64,000 bases of DNA from an uncultured Peptococcaceae bacterium (GTDB taxonomy: Bacteria; Bacillota; Dehalobacteriia; UBA4068; UBA4997), in contig CANQPG010000003.1 in NCBI GenBank assembly GCA_947625705.1, positions 1 to 64,000 of the forward strand, given 5' to 3'. The notes under the pieces are model-generated. The model was given only the letters and a program-made list of their open reading frames with translations, was not told the origin of the DNA and did not search any database. Shown here in pieces: positions 26,518-35,581 of this stretch; position 1 is the stretch's first letter; every line of letters starts with the position of its first letter. A program made the translations under genes and the position numbers.

Positions 26518-28236
26518 CTAGACGCTGCTTTGGTTGGCGATACCCTCCAGCAGCGCGATTTTTTCCGCCGCTTCGCGGCAGACGGAGCCCGCGTCGCCGC
26601 CGCCGCTTTCGCCGTCTGCGATATAGACGGACATCGCCCAGCGCGGCTCGTCCGCCGGGAAAAAGCCTGCAAACCACACGCCGAAGTTCTGGCTGGTGCC
26701 GGTTTTACCGGCGATCTTGATAAGCCCGCTGTTCACCGGCTTGCCGGTGCCATCGGTGACGGCGGCGGTGAGCATTTGTCTGAGCTTCCGGGCGCTTTCC
26801 GGTTTCACGACCTGACGCGGCGCGGCGCTTGCGATACTTTGCACCGTGCGCCCCGCGGCGGTCTCCAGGCTTATCACCAGCCGCGGCTCCACCAGTTTGC
26901 CGCCGTTGGCGACCGCTGCCAGCAGACGCGCCAGCATTAACGGCGTGGCGCGGATACCCTTTTCGCCGATCGAGACATTGGCCACGTCGGCGGGGACGGC
27001 GGGGGAGAAATCGAGCATATTCTGCGATTTAACGTCCAGCCCGCGCAGCACCTGCTCCGTCATGCCCAGCCGCCAGGCGTATTCCGCGATCAGGTCGCCG
27101 CCCAGGCGCTGCCCCAGTGTGATGAAATACGGATTGCAGGAGTTGGCCAGCGCCGCCTGCATATCCTCCGCGCCGTGGCCTTTTTCCTGCCAGCAGTTCA
27201 CGGTGTGGCCGTTCGGAAGCGTTATGCCGCCGGTGCAGGCAAAATTTTCATTGTCGATACTGATACCGTTATCCAGCGCCGCCAGCGCCAGCACCAGCTT
27301 GAACACCGAGGCGGGCGGGTAATAGCAAAGCGCCTTGTTCAGGTAAGCGTCGCCCGCCGCCGCCGGTTGGCCGACGCTTTGATCGAAGCCGGGGGCGCTT
27401 ACCATTGCCAGCACGTCGCCGTTAGCAACGTCCAGCAGCACCGCCGCGCCGTTCTTGCTCCGCATGGCCTCCTCGCATATCTGCTGATAAGCCGCGTCCA
27501 GCGTCAGCCGCACATTCAGGGCGGTATCCTGGCCGCCGGGGGGAATTTCCCGGAGGTTGCTTGCCGCCAGCCGCCCTTGCTCGTCCACCGCCGCCGCGAT
27601 CTGCGCCGCGGGACGCCCGCGCAGCAGCGTGTCATATTGCTGTTCCAGCCCGCATTTGCCGATATATTCCGGATTGGCCAGCCCGGCAGACGCCAGGCGC
27701 TCCTGCTCCGCTTCGCTGCTGGGGCCGACATAGCCCAACAGGTGCGCCGCCGGGGAACCCTCGGCATAGCGCGGCTGATAAACGCAGACGAAAATACCGA
27801 AAAGCCCCCGGGTGCGCTCGTTGATCTGCTGCTCCTGCGTTTCGCTCAAATTACGCGCCAGCAGAAACGGCTCGTCCGCCGCCAGCTTGGCCGGCAGATT
27901 GGCGGCGGCAGGGGCGGGGGAGAGGTTCAAACTGTCCAACAGAGCGTCCAGAAACGTCTGGTAATAGGCCGCGTCGTGCTGTTTGTCCTGCCGCGCGAGA
28001 CTGGGGAAGACGAGCAGGCAGCGTTCCGCCCGGTTGGTGAAGCTTCGGCCGTTTCTGTCCAGAAAATCGCCGCGCTGAAATTCCCGTTCGCTCACGGTGA
28101 GCAGCCGCTGGTTCTGCGCCAGCGCGACAAAATCCGCGCCCCGCCAGCAGTTCAGCCACCAAAGCCGGGCAAAAAGCAGCAGAAAGACCAGCAGCAGCAG
28201 GCCGGATAGACGCCGCAAACGCTCGCAAGAGAACAA
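26518..28236 (-). CDS. Penicillin-binding transpeptidase (PBP2/FtsI-like, no PASTA), TTG start
   Basis: SxxK motif PPASVFKLVLA, KTGTSQNFGVWFAGFFP; single N-terminal TM; TTG start preceded by GAGGTGATTTTT. Confidence 0.88.
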   Translation of the reverse strand: MFSCERLRRLSGLLLLVFLLLFARLWWLNCWRGADFVALAQNQRLLTVSEREFQRGDFLDRNGRSFTNRAERCLLVFPSLARQDKQHDAAYYQTFLDALLDSLNLSPAPAAANLPAKLAADEPFLLARNLSETQEQQINERTRGLFGIFVCVYQPRYAEGSPAAHLLGYVGPSSEAEQERLASAGLANPEYIGKCGLEQQYDTLLRGRPAAQIAAAVDEQGRLAASNLREIPPGGQDTALNVRLTLDAAYQQICEEAMRSKNGAAVLLDVANGDVLAMVSAPGFDQSVGQPAAAGDAYLNKALCYYPPASVFKLVLALAALDNGISIDNENFACTGGITLPNGHTVNCWQEKGHGAEDMQAALANSCNPYFITLGQRLGGDLIAEYAWRLGMTEQVLRGLDVKSQNMLDFSPAVPADVANVSIGEKGIRATPLMLARLLAAVANGGKLVEPRLVISLETAAGRTVQSIASAAPRQVVKPESARKLRQMLTAAVTDGTGKPVNSGLIKIAGKTGTSQNFGVWFAGFFPADEPRWAMSVYIADGESGGGDAGSVCREAAEKIALLEGIANQSSV

Positions 28237-28267
28237 AAAAATCACCTCATTTATAAGGTGATTTTTT
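28236..28267 (-). promoter_or_regulatory. Perfect 12-bp hairpin overlapping SD of the PBP gene (terminator-like / SD sequestering)
   Basis: Minus: AAAAAATCACCT-TATAAATG-AGGTGATTTTTT then TTG start. Confidence 0.75.
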
Positions 28268-28311
28268 GCGGGGAGGATTATGCTAAAAATATAAATTAAA
28301 GCAAAATTTTC

Positions 28312-28380
28312 GCGGGCATTGATAAAACTTTCCGCTTCATGACCTGCGCAAATTACGCGGAAAGTATTATCAATACCCGC
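28312..28380 (-). other. Structured element copy B: 24-bp imperfect inverted repeat
   Basis: GCGGGCATTGATAAAACTTTCCGC vs reverse complement of 28357-28380, 22/24 matches; loop contains AGGTCATGAAG on the minus strand. Confidence 0.75.
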
Positions 28381-28384
28381 TTTC

Positions 28385-28458
28385 GGGCTGGGACTCAGAT
28401 AATACTTTCCCACTTCATGACCTTCGTTAAATCAGTGGAGACGTATTATACGAGCCCG
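28385..28458 (-). other. Structured element copy A: related hairpin, direct copy of copy B
   Basis: CGGGCT/AGCCCG, ATAATAC/GTATTAT and CCACT/AGTGG stems around the same AGGTCATGAAG loop. Confidence 0.7.
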
Positions 28459-28465
28459 CCGGTTA

Positions 28466-29578
28466 TTATAAGGTAATTAAATCTTTCGGGAAGTGGGTGA
28501 GCGGCTCAAGGCCGTTTGCGGTGACGATACAGGAATCCTCAATGCGCAGCCCAAAACGCCCGGGAAGATAGACGCCCGGTTCCACCGTGACCAGAAAGCC
28601 GGGGGCGAGGGTGGTTTTGTCGCTGGGCGAGAGCGCCGGGGCTTCATGGATATTCAGCCCCACGCCGTGCCCCAGCGAGTGCGAGAAATATTCGCCCAGG
28701 CCGGCCTGGCGGATAACGCGGCGGGAAATTTCGTCCGCTTCGGCGCAGGTCATGCCGGGGCGTATGTTTGCCACGCCGGCCAGCTGCGCCGCCAGCACCG
28801 TTTCATATGCCGCCCGCTGCTCGTCGGAGATTCTGCCGACGGCAAAAGTGCGGGTGCAGTCGCCGCAGTAATTCTGCCAGCGGCAGCCGAAGTCGATGGT
28901 CACAAAATCACCGGGCTGCACGGCATAGTCGGAGGGGATAGCGTGCGGCTTGGCGCTGTTGACCCCCGCCGCCGCAATGGTGGGGAAGCTTAAACCCTCG
29001 CCGCCCGCCGCGTGCAGCGCTTGCTCCAGCTGCCAGGCGATCTCGCGCTCCGTCACGCCCGGCTTGATATACGGCAGCGTCGCTTCCAACGCTTTATCGG
29101 CAATTTCGCCGCATTTCCGCAGGCAGAACTGCTCGTATTCATCTTTGACCAGACGCGGCGCCAGCGGCAGCTCGCCCGCCGGGTCAACTGCCAGCTCCGG
29201 CAGGTAAATGAGCAATAAACCGGACATGGCCGACCACGCCGCATAGCTTAACGCGCCGCCCTCAAAGCCCAGGCGTTTAACGGGCTTGCCCTCCAGCGCC
29301 TGAACCAGCATAATATCAAGCGGCTGGCCGTTCGTGCGGCAGAGGAATTCGGCGTCCGGTGCTTCGGCCGCCGCCTGCGCGATAAACCGCCCGTCGGAGA
29401 GCAGATAAGCCGTCTCGCCGATCAGCAGCAGCCGGCTGTCGTCCCCGGCAAACCCGGAATAGTAATAGATATTTTTGCGGTCGGAAAGCACCAGTGCGTC
29501 AAAGCCGGCCTGCCGCATATCCGCCGCCAGGCGTTCGCGCCGTGCCTTGGTCAATTCACGCCTATCGGGCAAATTCAT
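28466..29578 (-). CDS. M24 family Xaa-Pro peptidase
   Basis: DFVTIDFGCRWQNYCGDCTRTFAVG...HSLGHGVGLNIHEAP...VTVEPGVYLPGRFGLRIED. Confidence 0.93.
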   Translation of the reverse strand: MNLPDRRELTKARRERLAADMRQAGFDALVLSDRKNIYYYSGFAGDDSRLLLIGETAYLLSDGRFIAQAAAEAPDAEFLCRTNGQPLDIMLVQALEGKPVKRLGFEGGALSYAAWSAMSGLLLIYLPELAVDPAGELPLAPRLVKDEYEQFCLRKCGEIADKALEATLPYIKPGVTEREIAWQLEQALHAAGGEGLSFPTIAAAGVNSAKPHAIPSDYAVQPGDFVTIDFGCRWQNYCGDCTRTFAVGRISDEQRAAYETVLAAQLAGVANIRPGMTCAEADEISRRVIRQAGLGEYFSHSLGHGVGLNIHEAPALSPSDKTTLAPGFLVTVEPGVYLPGRFGLRIEDSCIVTANGLEPLTHFPKDLITL

Positions 29579-29598
29579 AGCGTCAACCCTCCGTTTTG

Positions 29599-30771
29599 TT
29601 ATTCGATGCCGCCGAAGCTAGAGAGCGGGAACAGCCGCCAGACGGCCTGCCCGCGTATTTCGTCAAAGGCTATGCAGGCCACGTCGCTGTCGCGGCTGTC
29701 GTGGCTGACGGTGCGGTTATCGCCCAGCACGAACAGGCTTTCCGCCGGCACCACGGTGTTGACGTAGCCCTCGGTGGCGAGGCCGTTCAGATACGGTTCG
29801 GCCAGCTTTTCGCCCTCGATGTAGACCGCGCCGTCCTCGATCAGCACATGCTCACCCGGCAGCCCCACCACGCGCTTCACGTAATAGACGCCCTCCGGTT
29901 CGCTCGGCGCCTGGAACACGATGATGTCGCCGCGCTGCGGCTCGCCCCACAGGTAAGGCAGCGGGCTGGTCAGCAGCTTATCGTGCGGCTCCAGCGTGGG
30001 CTGCATGGAGGTACCGGAAACCTCGGTGGGCATCAGCACCCAGGTGCGGATAGCGAACGCCAGCCCCACCGCGACCGCAATACAGGCAACATAGCTGAAA
30101 ATGGTTTTGGCGAGTGAGGGCTTCGGCGCGGGCGCGGGCATTGCCGCCGCATCTTCCGCCGGCGTATCGTCGGTTGGCGGCTGCTCCGCCGGGCGCAGCT
30201 TCAGCGCCGTGTGCTGCTTTTTCTCCCAAAAGTCGGCGTTGGCGTGCGCCTTACCGCTGTTTGCGGCAGATGAGTTTGGCTGCTGCTCCTGCGGGGTAAG
30301 CTCCGCCAAATCGGGCAGATCGGACGTATCTTCCGCTGCCAGACGCGCCAGCACCGCCTGCTGCTTCTGGTGGAAGAAGCGCTGCTGCTGCCAGCGCGTC
30401 ATCACGTCTTTGGCCTGCTGCTGCTGATCGGCCAACTCGGCGTGTTCGGCGTCCAGCTTGGCGCGGAGAGCTTTCACGTCCTCCAGCTTGGCGTTATACA
30501 GCTGCATGGCGCGGTCGGATTTATCCTTGGCGGCGGCCAGATCGCGCAGGGCATGGCGGCTCACTTCCTCCAGCTGGTTCAATTTGGCCTGCTCGGCGGC
30601 TATCTGCGCCTCGGTGTGGCGGGTCATGCCGCTTGCCGCGGCAAGCAGACTTTGCTGGCGCTGGATCTCGCGGTAAAGCGCCTGCGTCTGCTCGCGGCTT
30701 TTTTCGGCCAGCTCGGCCAGCTCTTTTTGGTAGGCGGCCGGGTCGGCTGTTGTTGTCTTTTGATTGCTCAA
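29599..30771 (-). CDS. lepB: Signal peptidase I with long N-terminal coiled-coil extension
   Basis: C-terminal half EVSGTSMQPTLEPHDKLL...RGDIIVFQAP...VYYVKRVVGLPGEHV...LFVLGDNRTVSHDSRD; N-terminal ~200 aa is Gln/Ala/Glu-rich heptad-like. Confidence 0.9.
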   Translation of the reverse strand: MSNQKTTTADPAAYQKELAELAEKSREQTQALYREIQRQQSLLAAASGMTRHTEAQIAAEQAKLNQLEEVSRHALRDLAAAKDKSDRAMQLYNAKLEDVKALRAKLDAEHAELADQQQQAKDVMTRWQQQRFFHQKQQAVLARLAAEDTSDLPDLAELTPQEQQPNSSAANSGKAHANADFWEKKQHTALKLRPAEQPPTDDTPAEDAAAMPAPAPKPSLAKTIFSYVACIAVAVGLAFAIRTWVLMPTEVSGTSMQPTLEPHDKLLTSPLPYLWGEPQRGDIIVFQAPSEPEGVYYVKRVVGLPGEHVLIEDGAVYIEGEKLAEPYLNGLATEGYVNTVVPAESLFVLGDNRTVSHDSRDSDVACIAFDEIRGQAVWRLFPLSSFGGIE

Positions 30772-31053
30772 TGTTTCCTGCCCTCGTTAAATGGTTTAAA
30801 ATCAAACGGCTTCGCAATAAAACGGCTCTAATAGGTAAAATGACTAAAAATCGGGAAAGAGGTTTAACTAAACGTAAATTTATGGTACAATAGCTTTATA
30901 AGCGCCTGGATCCTTTAGCAAAAACAGCCGCCCGCCGGTTAAGGCAAGCGGCTCAAACTAATTTGATTATAGCATTTGGGCGGCTTGCCGTCAAGTTTTT
31001 GGCGGGGCGGGCGCAGTGAAATTTTCCCAAGGGACGGCAAGGAGGACAAGCGT

Positions 31054-31506
31054 TTGGCGGAATATCTTTCCGGCGTCATCATCTACACCGACGGCGCCTG
31101 CTCCGGTAATCCGGGGCCGGGCGGCTGGGGTGCGGTGCTGCGCTTCGGCGATAAAACGCGGGAGATGTCGGGCTATGCGCCCAGAACTACGAATAACCGC
31201 ATGGAGATCATGGCCGCCATTGCCGCGCTGGAGGCGTTGAAGCGCCCCTGCCGGGTGGAGCTTTTCAGCGACAGCGCTTATCTGGTGAACGCGTGGCAAA
31301 AAGGCTGGCTGGCTAACTGGCAGCAAAACGGCTGGCAGAACGCGCAGAAAAAGCCGGTGGAGAATAAAGACCTTTGGCAGCGGCTTTTGCAGGCGGCCGG
31401 GCGGCACCGGGTGAACTGGCACAAGGTGAAAGGCCACGCGGATAATCCCTGGAACAACCGCTGCGACGAGCTGGCCGTGGCCGAGGTGAAACGTCATCAA
31501 TCATAG
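31054..31506 (+). CDS. rnhA: Ribonuclease HI
   Basis: [27 protein letters not shown]...[15 protein letters not shown]...[13 protein letters not shown] start with GGAGG SD. Confidence 0.93.
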   Translation: MAEYLSGVIIYTDGACSGNPGPGGWGAVLRFGDKTREMSGYAPRTTNNRMEIMAAIAALEALKRPCRVELFSDSAYLVNAWQKGWLANWQQNGWQNAQKKPVENKDLWQRLLQAAGRHRVNWHKVKGHADNPWNNRCDELAVAEVKRHQS

Positions 31507-31568
31507 TTTGGTGGCGGAACGCCGGTTTATGCGGCTGATGTTTTTGAATATGGAGGCAGATATTTTAT

Positions 31569-33434
31569 ATGAAGTTAAGAAAAAAGACCATGGCGCTGCT
31601 GCTGTTTTCAGCGGCCTTTATCTGTTCGGTGGGCGTTTCCGCGTTTGTGCTGTGGCAGACGGACGTTTTGAACCTGCCCAATCAGCACGAGCCGGTGACG
31701 GCTCCGGTTGAGGAGCGTCTGACGCTTTATCCCGCCCCCGCGGCGGATGGGCGCTGGGGCTACATCAACGGCGAGGGCGAGGTGGTTATCCGCCAGGTTT
31801 ATGAGGACGCGCTGCCGTTTTTCGGCAAGGCGGCCTGGGTGAAGCAGGACGGCCTTTGGGGCGCGGTGGACGCGGCGGGCAGCTTTATCGTCGCGCCGGA
31901 ATATGCCGAGATCGCCGTCTATGAATATGAGGCCAACCGCTTTATCTGCGCCACCGGCAGCAATGTATCGACGGCGCCGCAGAACTCGTCGCTTTATGAT
32001 GTGAACGGCCAAAAGCTGTTTGGCCTGGCGGGCGAGCTTCGGCCGATGTCCAGCGGGCTGATGGCGTTTTCCCGCACCAAGAACGACGTGACCACCTGGG
32101 GCTATATCAATGCGCACGGTGAAATCATCATCGAGCCGATATATGCCGCCGTGGGCGAGGTCAGCGGCAATTACGCGCTGGTGCGCGATACGGCGGGGCA
32201 GACCCTGCTGCTGAATATCTATGCGCAGGCGGGCGTGCCGGTTTCCGGTGTGGCCGGGCTGGACGCGGTGGGCAGCCGCATGGTGCTGCTGCAGGACGCC
32301 GCAAGCGGGCTTTACGGCTATCAGGACGTGAACGGCGAGCTGGTGATCGATTATACATTCACGGCGGCGGAGCCTTTCCGCGGCGGCGCGGCGCTGGCGG
32401 CGACGGACACGGGCACCGGTCTTTTAACACCGGAGGGCGTTTGGGCGGCGGAACCGGTCTACGCCGAGGGGCAGTATCTTGACCACGGCGTGTATGCGCT
32501 GAAGCATACGGGCGAGCCGGGCTATCTGCTGGTGAACGAGCTGGGCGAGCCGGTGACGGCGGATATCGTCTATGGCTGGGAGGAATGGCAGAACGGGCTT
32601 TTGGCCTGCCACACGGCGGCGGCGACGCTGTTTATCAACCGGGACGGCGAATTGCAGCCGGGGCTGGAGCTTCCCATATCCCCCGGCGTGTTCCGTCTGG
32701 GCAAGCTTTACGGCGTGCAGGACGAAAACGGCTTAAGCTGGTTTGACGACGCGGGGCGCACGGTGTACAGCGCGGGGCGCGACCGCGAGCTTTCCGATGA
32801 GGTGCGGCTGCTGACGGTGCTGGAAAACGCGGACGTTAATTATCTGGTCTATTATCCGCAGGCGGAGGCGGCGGCGGGCGATTTAAACAGCACGTGGCGG
32901 CGGCTCAATCAGGCGCTTGCCGATAACGCGCTCGGCGAATATTACGACAGCTATACTTCCGGGGGCGAACTGAAATTTGCCGTGCGGGGCAGCTGCCGGC
33001 TGCTGACGGCGGGCGGCGTGATCAGCGCCGTGCAGACGCTGACGCTGGACGACTCCTGGGAGGCCGAGGGCGGCGTGGAGGAAGCCGTGCATACGGTCTG
33101 CTTTGACGCGGCCACCGGGCGGCAGTATCGCCTGGCCGACCTTTTTGCCGATACTGTGAACTGGCGGCAGGAGCTTTTGGAGCCGGCGCGGGCGAGTTAT
33201 CTGCTGCTTCATGCGGCGGGCGCCCCGGAGCAGCCGGAAATGCAGGAGATACTCGCCAAGCGGCTCTCCCGCAATCTGGATTTTTCGCTCTCGGCAGAGG
33301 GGCTGACGCTGTATTTCAGCTTGTCCAACGGCACGGTGCAGCCGGTCGCCATAGCGTATCGGGATATTGAGGCGCTGCTGGATAAGGAGGGCGCGCTCTG
33401 GCAGAACTTGCAGGGCATAACGCGGGCAGAATAG
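31569..33434 (+). CDS. WG-repeat protein with C-terminal DUF3298/RsiV-like domain, membrane anchored
   Basis: N-terminal TM; repeats RWGYINGEGEVVIRQVYEDALPF, LWGAVDAAGSFIVAPEYAEI, TWGYINAHGEIIIEPIYAAV; C-terminus YRLADLF...FSLSAEGLTLYFSL...VAIAYRDIEALL. Confidence 0.8.
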   Translation: MKLRKKTMALLLFSAAFICSVGVSAFVLWQTDVLNLPNQHEPVTAPVEERLTLYPAPAADGRWGYINGEGEVVIRQVYEDALPFFGKAAWVKQDGLWGAVDAAGSFIVAPEYAEIAVYEYEANRFICATGSNVSTAPQNSSLYDVNGQKLFGLAGELRPMSSGLMAFSRTKNDVTTWGYINAHGEIIIEPIYAAVGEVSGNYALVRDTAGQTLLLNIYAQAGVPVSGVAGLDAVGSRMVLLQDAASGLYGYQDVNGELVIDYTFTAAEPFRGGAALAATDTGTGLLTPEGVWAAEPVYAEGQYLDHGVYALKHTGEPGYLLVNELGEPVTADIVYGWEEWQNGLLACHTAAATLFINRDGELQPGLELPISPGVFRLGKLYGVQDENGLSWFDDAGRTVYSAGRDRELSDEVRLLTVLENADVNYLVYYPQAEAAAGDLNSTWRRLNQALADNALGEYYDSYTSGGELKFAVRGSCRLLTAGGVISAVQTLTLDDSWEAEGGVEEAVHTVCFDAATGRQYRLADLFADTVNWRQELLEPARASYLLLHAAGAPEQPEMQEILAKRLSRNLDFSLSAEGLTLYFSLSNGTVQPVAIAYRDIEALLDKEGALWQNLQGITRAE

Positions 33435-33443
33435 CCGCAGGGG

Positions 33444-34676
33444 GTGAGGACGCCGGTGCTTAAGGATATCGCTTTCAAATCGCTGTATCTGCACCTGCCG
33501 TTTTGTTTAAAGCGCTGCAATTATTGCGACTTCCTCTCGCACACCTACGCGGAGGTTAAGGCGCAGGCGGCGGCATACCCGGCGGCGCTGCGGCAGGAAA
33601 TGCGCATGTATCGTGCCTATGCCGGGGAGCTTAGATCGGTCTATTTCGGCGGCGGCACGCCCACTGTGCTGCCGGCGGCGGAGCTTTGCGGTCTGCTGGA
33701 TTTTATCGGGCGCACTTTTACGCTGGCCGACGACGCGGAAATCACGGTGGAATGTAACCCGGCCACGGTGGACGCCAAATATCTGGCGGAGCTTCGGGCG
33801 GCGGGCTTCAACCGCCTTTCCATCGGTGCGCAGAGCTTTCAGGACGCCGAGCTTAAAATGCTGGGGCGGCTGCATGACGCGGCGGCTGTTCGCGATTGTG
33901 TGGCGGCGGCCAGGCAGGCGGGCTTTGATAACATCAGTCTGGATATAATTTACGCCCTGCCCGGCCAGACGCTGGCCGATTTGCAGTATAACCTGCTGGC
34001 GGCGCTGAAACTCTCGCCGGAGCATATTTCGCTTTACTCATTGCAGCTGGATAACGACAGCATTTGGGGGCGCGAGTATGCGGCGGGGAAGCTGCTGCCG
34101 GCGGACAAGGACTTGGAGGCGGATATGCTGCAAATGGCGCGCGGTATGCTGCGGGAGCAGGGCTTTGTGCAGTATGAGATCGCCAATTTTGCCAGACGCG
34201 GCGAGCGCGACTTCCGCAGCCGCCACAACCGCCTGTATTGGCAGCGGGAGGATTACCTCGGCGTGGGGCTGGGCGCGGCCAGCTGCCTGTTCATGACCCG
34301 CTGGCAGAACGTGGGCACGCTGGACGCATATATCGAAGCGCTTGCCAAGCTGCACCGCCCGCCGGTGGAGGAGGAGCAGCTCACCATGGCGCAGGCGATG
34401 AGCGAGGTGATGTTCATGGGGCTGCGCCAGACGGCGGGTGTGGACATTTACCCGGTGATTGACCGTTACCGCGTCGATCCGCTGCGCTTTTACGACTATG
34501 AATTGCAGGGCTTGTTCGCGCGCAGTCTGGTGGAATACGTCGAGGACGCGCACAGCCTGCGCCTGACCGAGCGCGGCATGATGCTGGCCAATCAGGTGTT
34601 CTTGGAGTTCATCAAGGACGAGACGGAGGATATGCAGCTGTTATCGCGGCAGGACGAGCCGTTTCTGGAAATTTGA
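33444..34676 (+). CDS. hemW: Radical SAM HemW / coproporphyrinogen III oxidase-like
   Basis: SLYLHLPFCLKRCNYCDFLS...YFGGGTPTVL...IGAQSFQDAELKMLGRLHDA. Confidence 0.93.
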   Translation: MRTPVLKDIAFKSLYLHLPFCLKRCNYCDFLSHTYAEVKAQAAAYPAALRQEMRMYRAYAGELRSVYFGGGTPTVLPAAELCGLLDFIGRTFTLADDAEITVECNPATVDAKYLAELRAAGFNRLSIGAQSFQDAELKMLGRLHDAAAVRDCVAAARQAGFDNISLDIIYALPGQTLADLQYNLLAALKLSPEHISLYSLQLDNDSIWGREYAAGKLLPADKDLEADMLQMARGMLREQGFVQYEIANFARRGERDFRSRHNRLYWQREDYLGVGLGAASCLFMTRWQNVGTLDAYIEALAKLHRPPVEEEQLTMAQAMSEVMFMGLRQTAGVDIYPVIDRYRVDPLRFYDYELQGLFARSLVEYVEDAHSLRLTERGMMLANQVFLEFIKDETEDMQLLSRQDEPFLEI

Positions 34677-35398
34677 CAGGGGATAGTGTGATAGATATGC
34701 AGAATGTGATCGGCTGGTTTGGGCGCGGCGGGCGGCTGCGCCGCGTTTTGGGGATATTGCTGGCGCTTATGGTGTTCGGCGCGGTGTGGGCGCTGGGCGT
34801 GAATTTTTACGTGCAGCACAGCGGCGGGCGGAATATCGTCACGGCCGACGCGGCGGCGGCGCTTTCGGATATCGACTGTATCATCGTGCTGGGCTGCAAG
34901 GTGGAGGCCGACGGCCGGCCTGCCCCCATGCTGACTGACCGTCTGGAGACGGGGATCGCGCTCTATCAGGCGGGGGCTGCCCCCAAAATGTTGATGAGCG
35001 GCGACCACGGGCGCGTGGAGTATGACGAGGTGAACGCGATGAAGCAATACGCGATCGACGCGGGCGTTCCCTCCTCCGACATTTTTATGGATCACGCCGG
35101 GTTTTCCACCTACGAGACGATGTATCGCGCGCGGGCGGTGTTCGGCGCCGAGCGGGTGCTGGTGGTGACGCAGGAATATCATCTGTACCGGGCGCTGTAT
35201 CTGGCGCGGGCGCTGGGCTTGGAGGCTTACGGCGTGGCGGCGGATCAACGCGCATATCCCGGCGCGGCTTACCGTGAATGCCGCGAAATCCTGGCGCGGA
35301 ACAAGGACTTTTTGACCGCCATATTCCAGCCGCAGCCCACATATCTGGGCGATATGATACCGGTCTCCGGCGACGGCGACCAAACCAACGATACATAA
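34673..35398 (+). CDS. YdcF/ElyC/SanA family (DUF218) protein
   Basis: DCIIVLGCKVEADGRPAPMLTDRLETGIALYQ...LMSGDHG...VVTQEYHLYRALYLAR. Confidence 0.88.
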   Translation: MTGDSVIDMQNVIGWFGRGGRLRRVLGILLALMVFGAVWALGVNFYVQHSGGRNIVTADAAAALSDIDCIIVLGCKVEADGRPAPMLTDRLETGIALYQAGAAPKMLMSGDHGRVEYDEVNAMKQYAIDAGVPSSDIFMDHAGFSTYETMYRARAVFGAERVLVVTQEYHLYRALYLARALGLEAYGVAADQRAYPGAAYRECREILARNKDFLTAIFQPQPTYLGDMIPVSGDGDQTNDT

Positions 35399-35406
35399 AC
35401 GTAGTT

Positions 35407-35440
35407 AACCCCGCCTTGCCGCAGGCGGGGTAATTTTTAG
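35407..35440 (+). terminator. Intrinsic terminator
   Basis: CCCCGCCTTGCCGCAGGCGGGGTAATTTTT. Confidence 0.8.
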
Positions 35441-35471
35441 CCGAATTGGCAAAAATTATTGCTACTATATA

Positions 35472-35500
35472 TTGACAAATGGTTCGGCGAGTGCTATTCT
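35472..35500 (+). promoter_or_regulatory. hrcA operon promoter TTGACA-N17-TATTCT
   Basis: Directly upstream of CIRCE. Confidence 0.8.
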
Positions 35501-35504
35501 ATGG

Positions 35505-35531
35505 TTAGCACTCGAGGAGGTTGAGTGCTAA
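35505..35531 (+). promoter_or_regulatory. CIRCE element (HrcA operator)
   Basis: TTAGCACTC-N9-GAGTGCTAA, perfect consensus. Confidence 0.97.
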
Positions 35532-35581
35532 CAAGTGATTTGGAGCGGTTTATACCGCAATTCTTTAAGGAGGAAGCCGCG

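Noticed and set aside
30895-30960. Possible small RNA downstream of a TTTAAC-N17-TACAAT promoter, hairpin AGCCGCCCGCC...GCGGCT
   Set aside because: No U-tract or clear end; may just be the rnhA leader.
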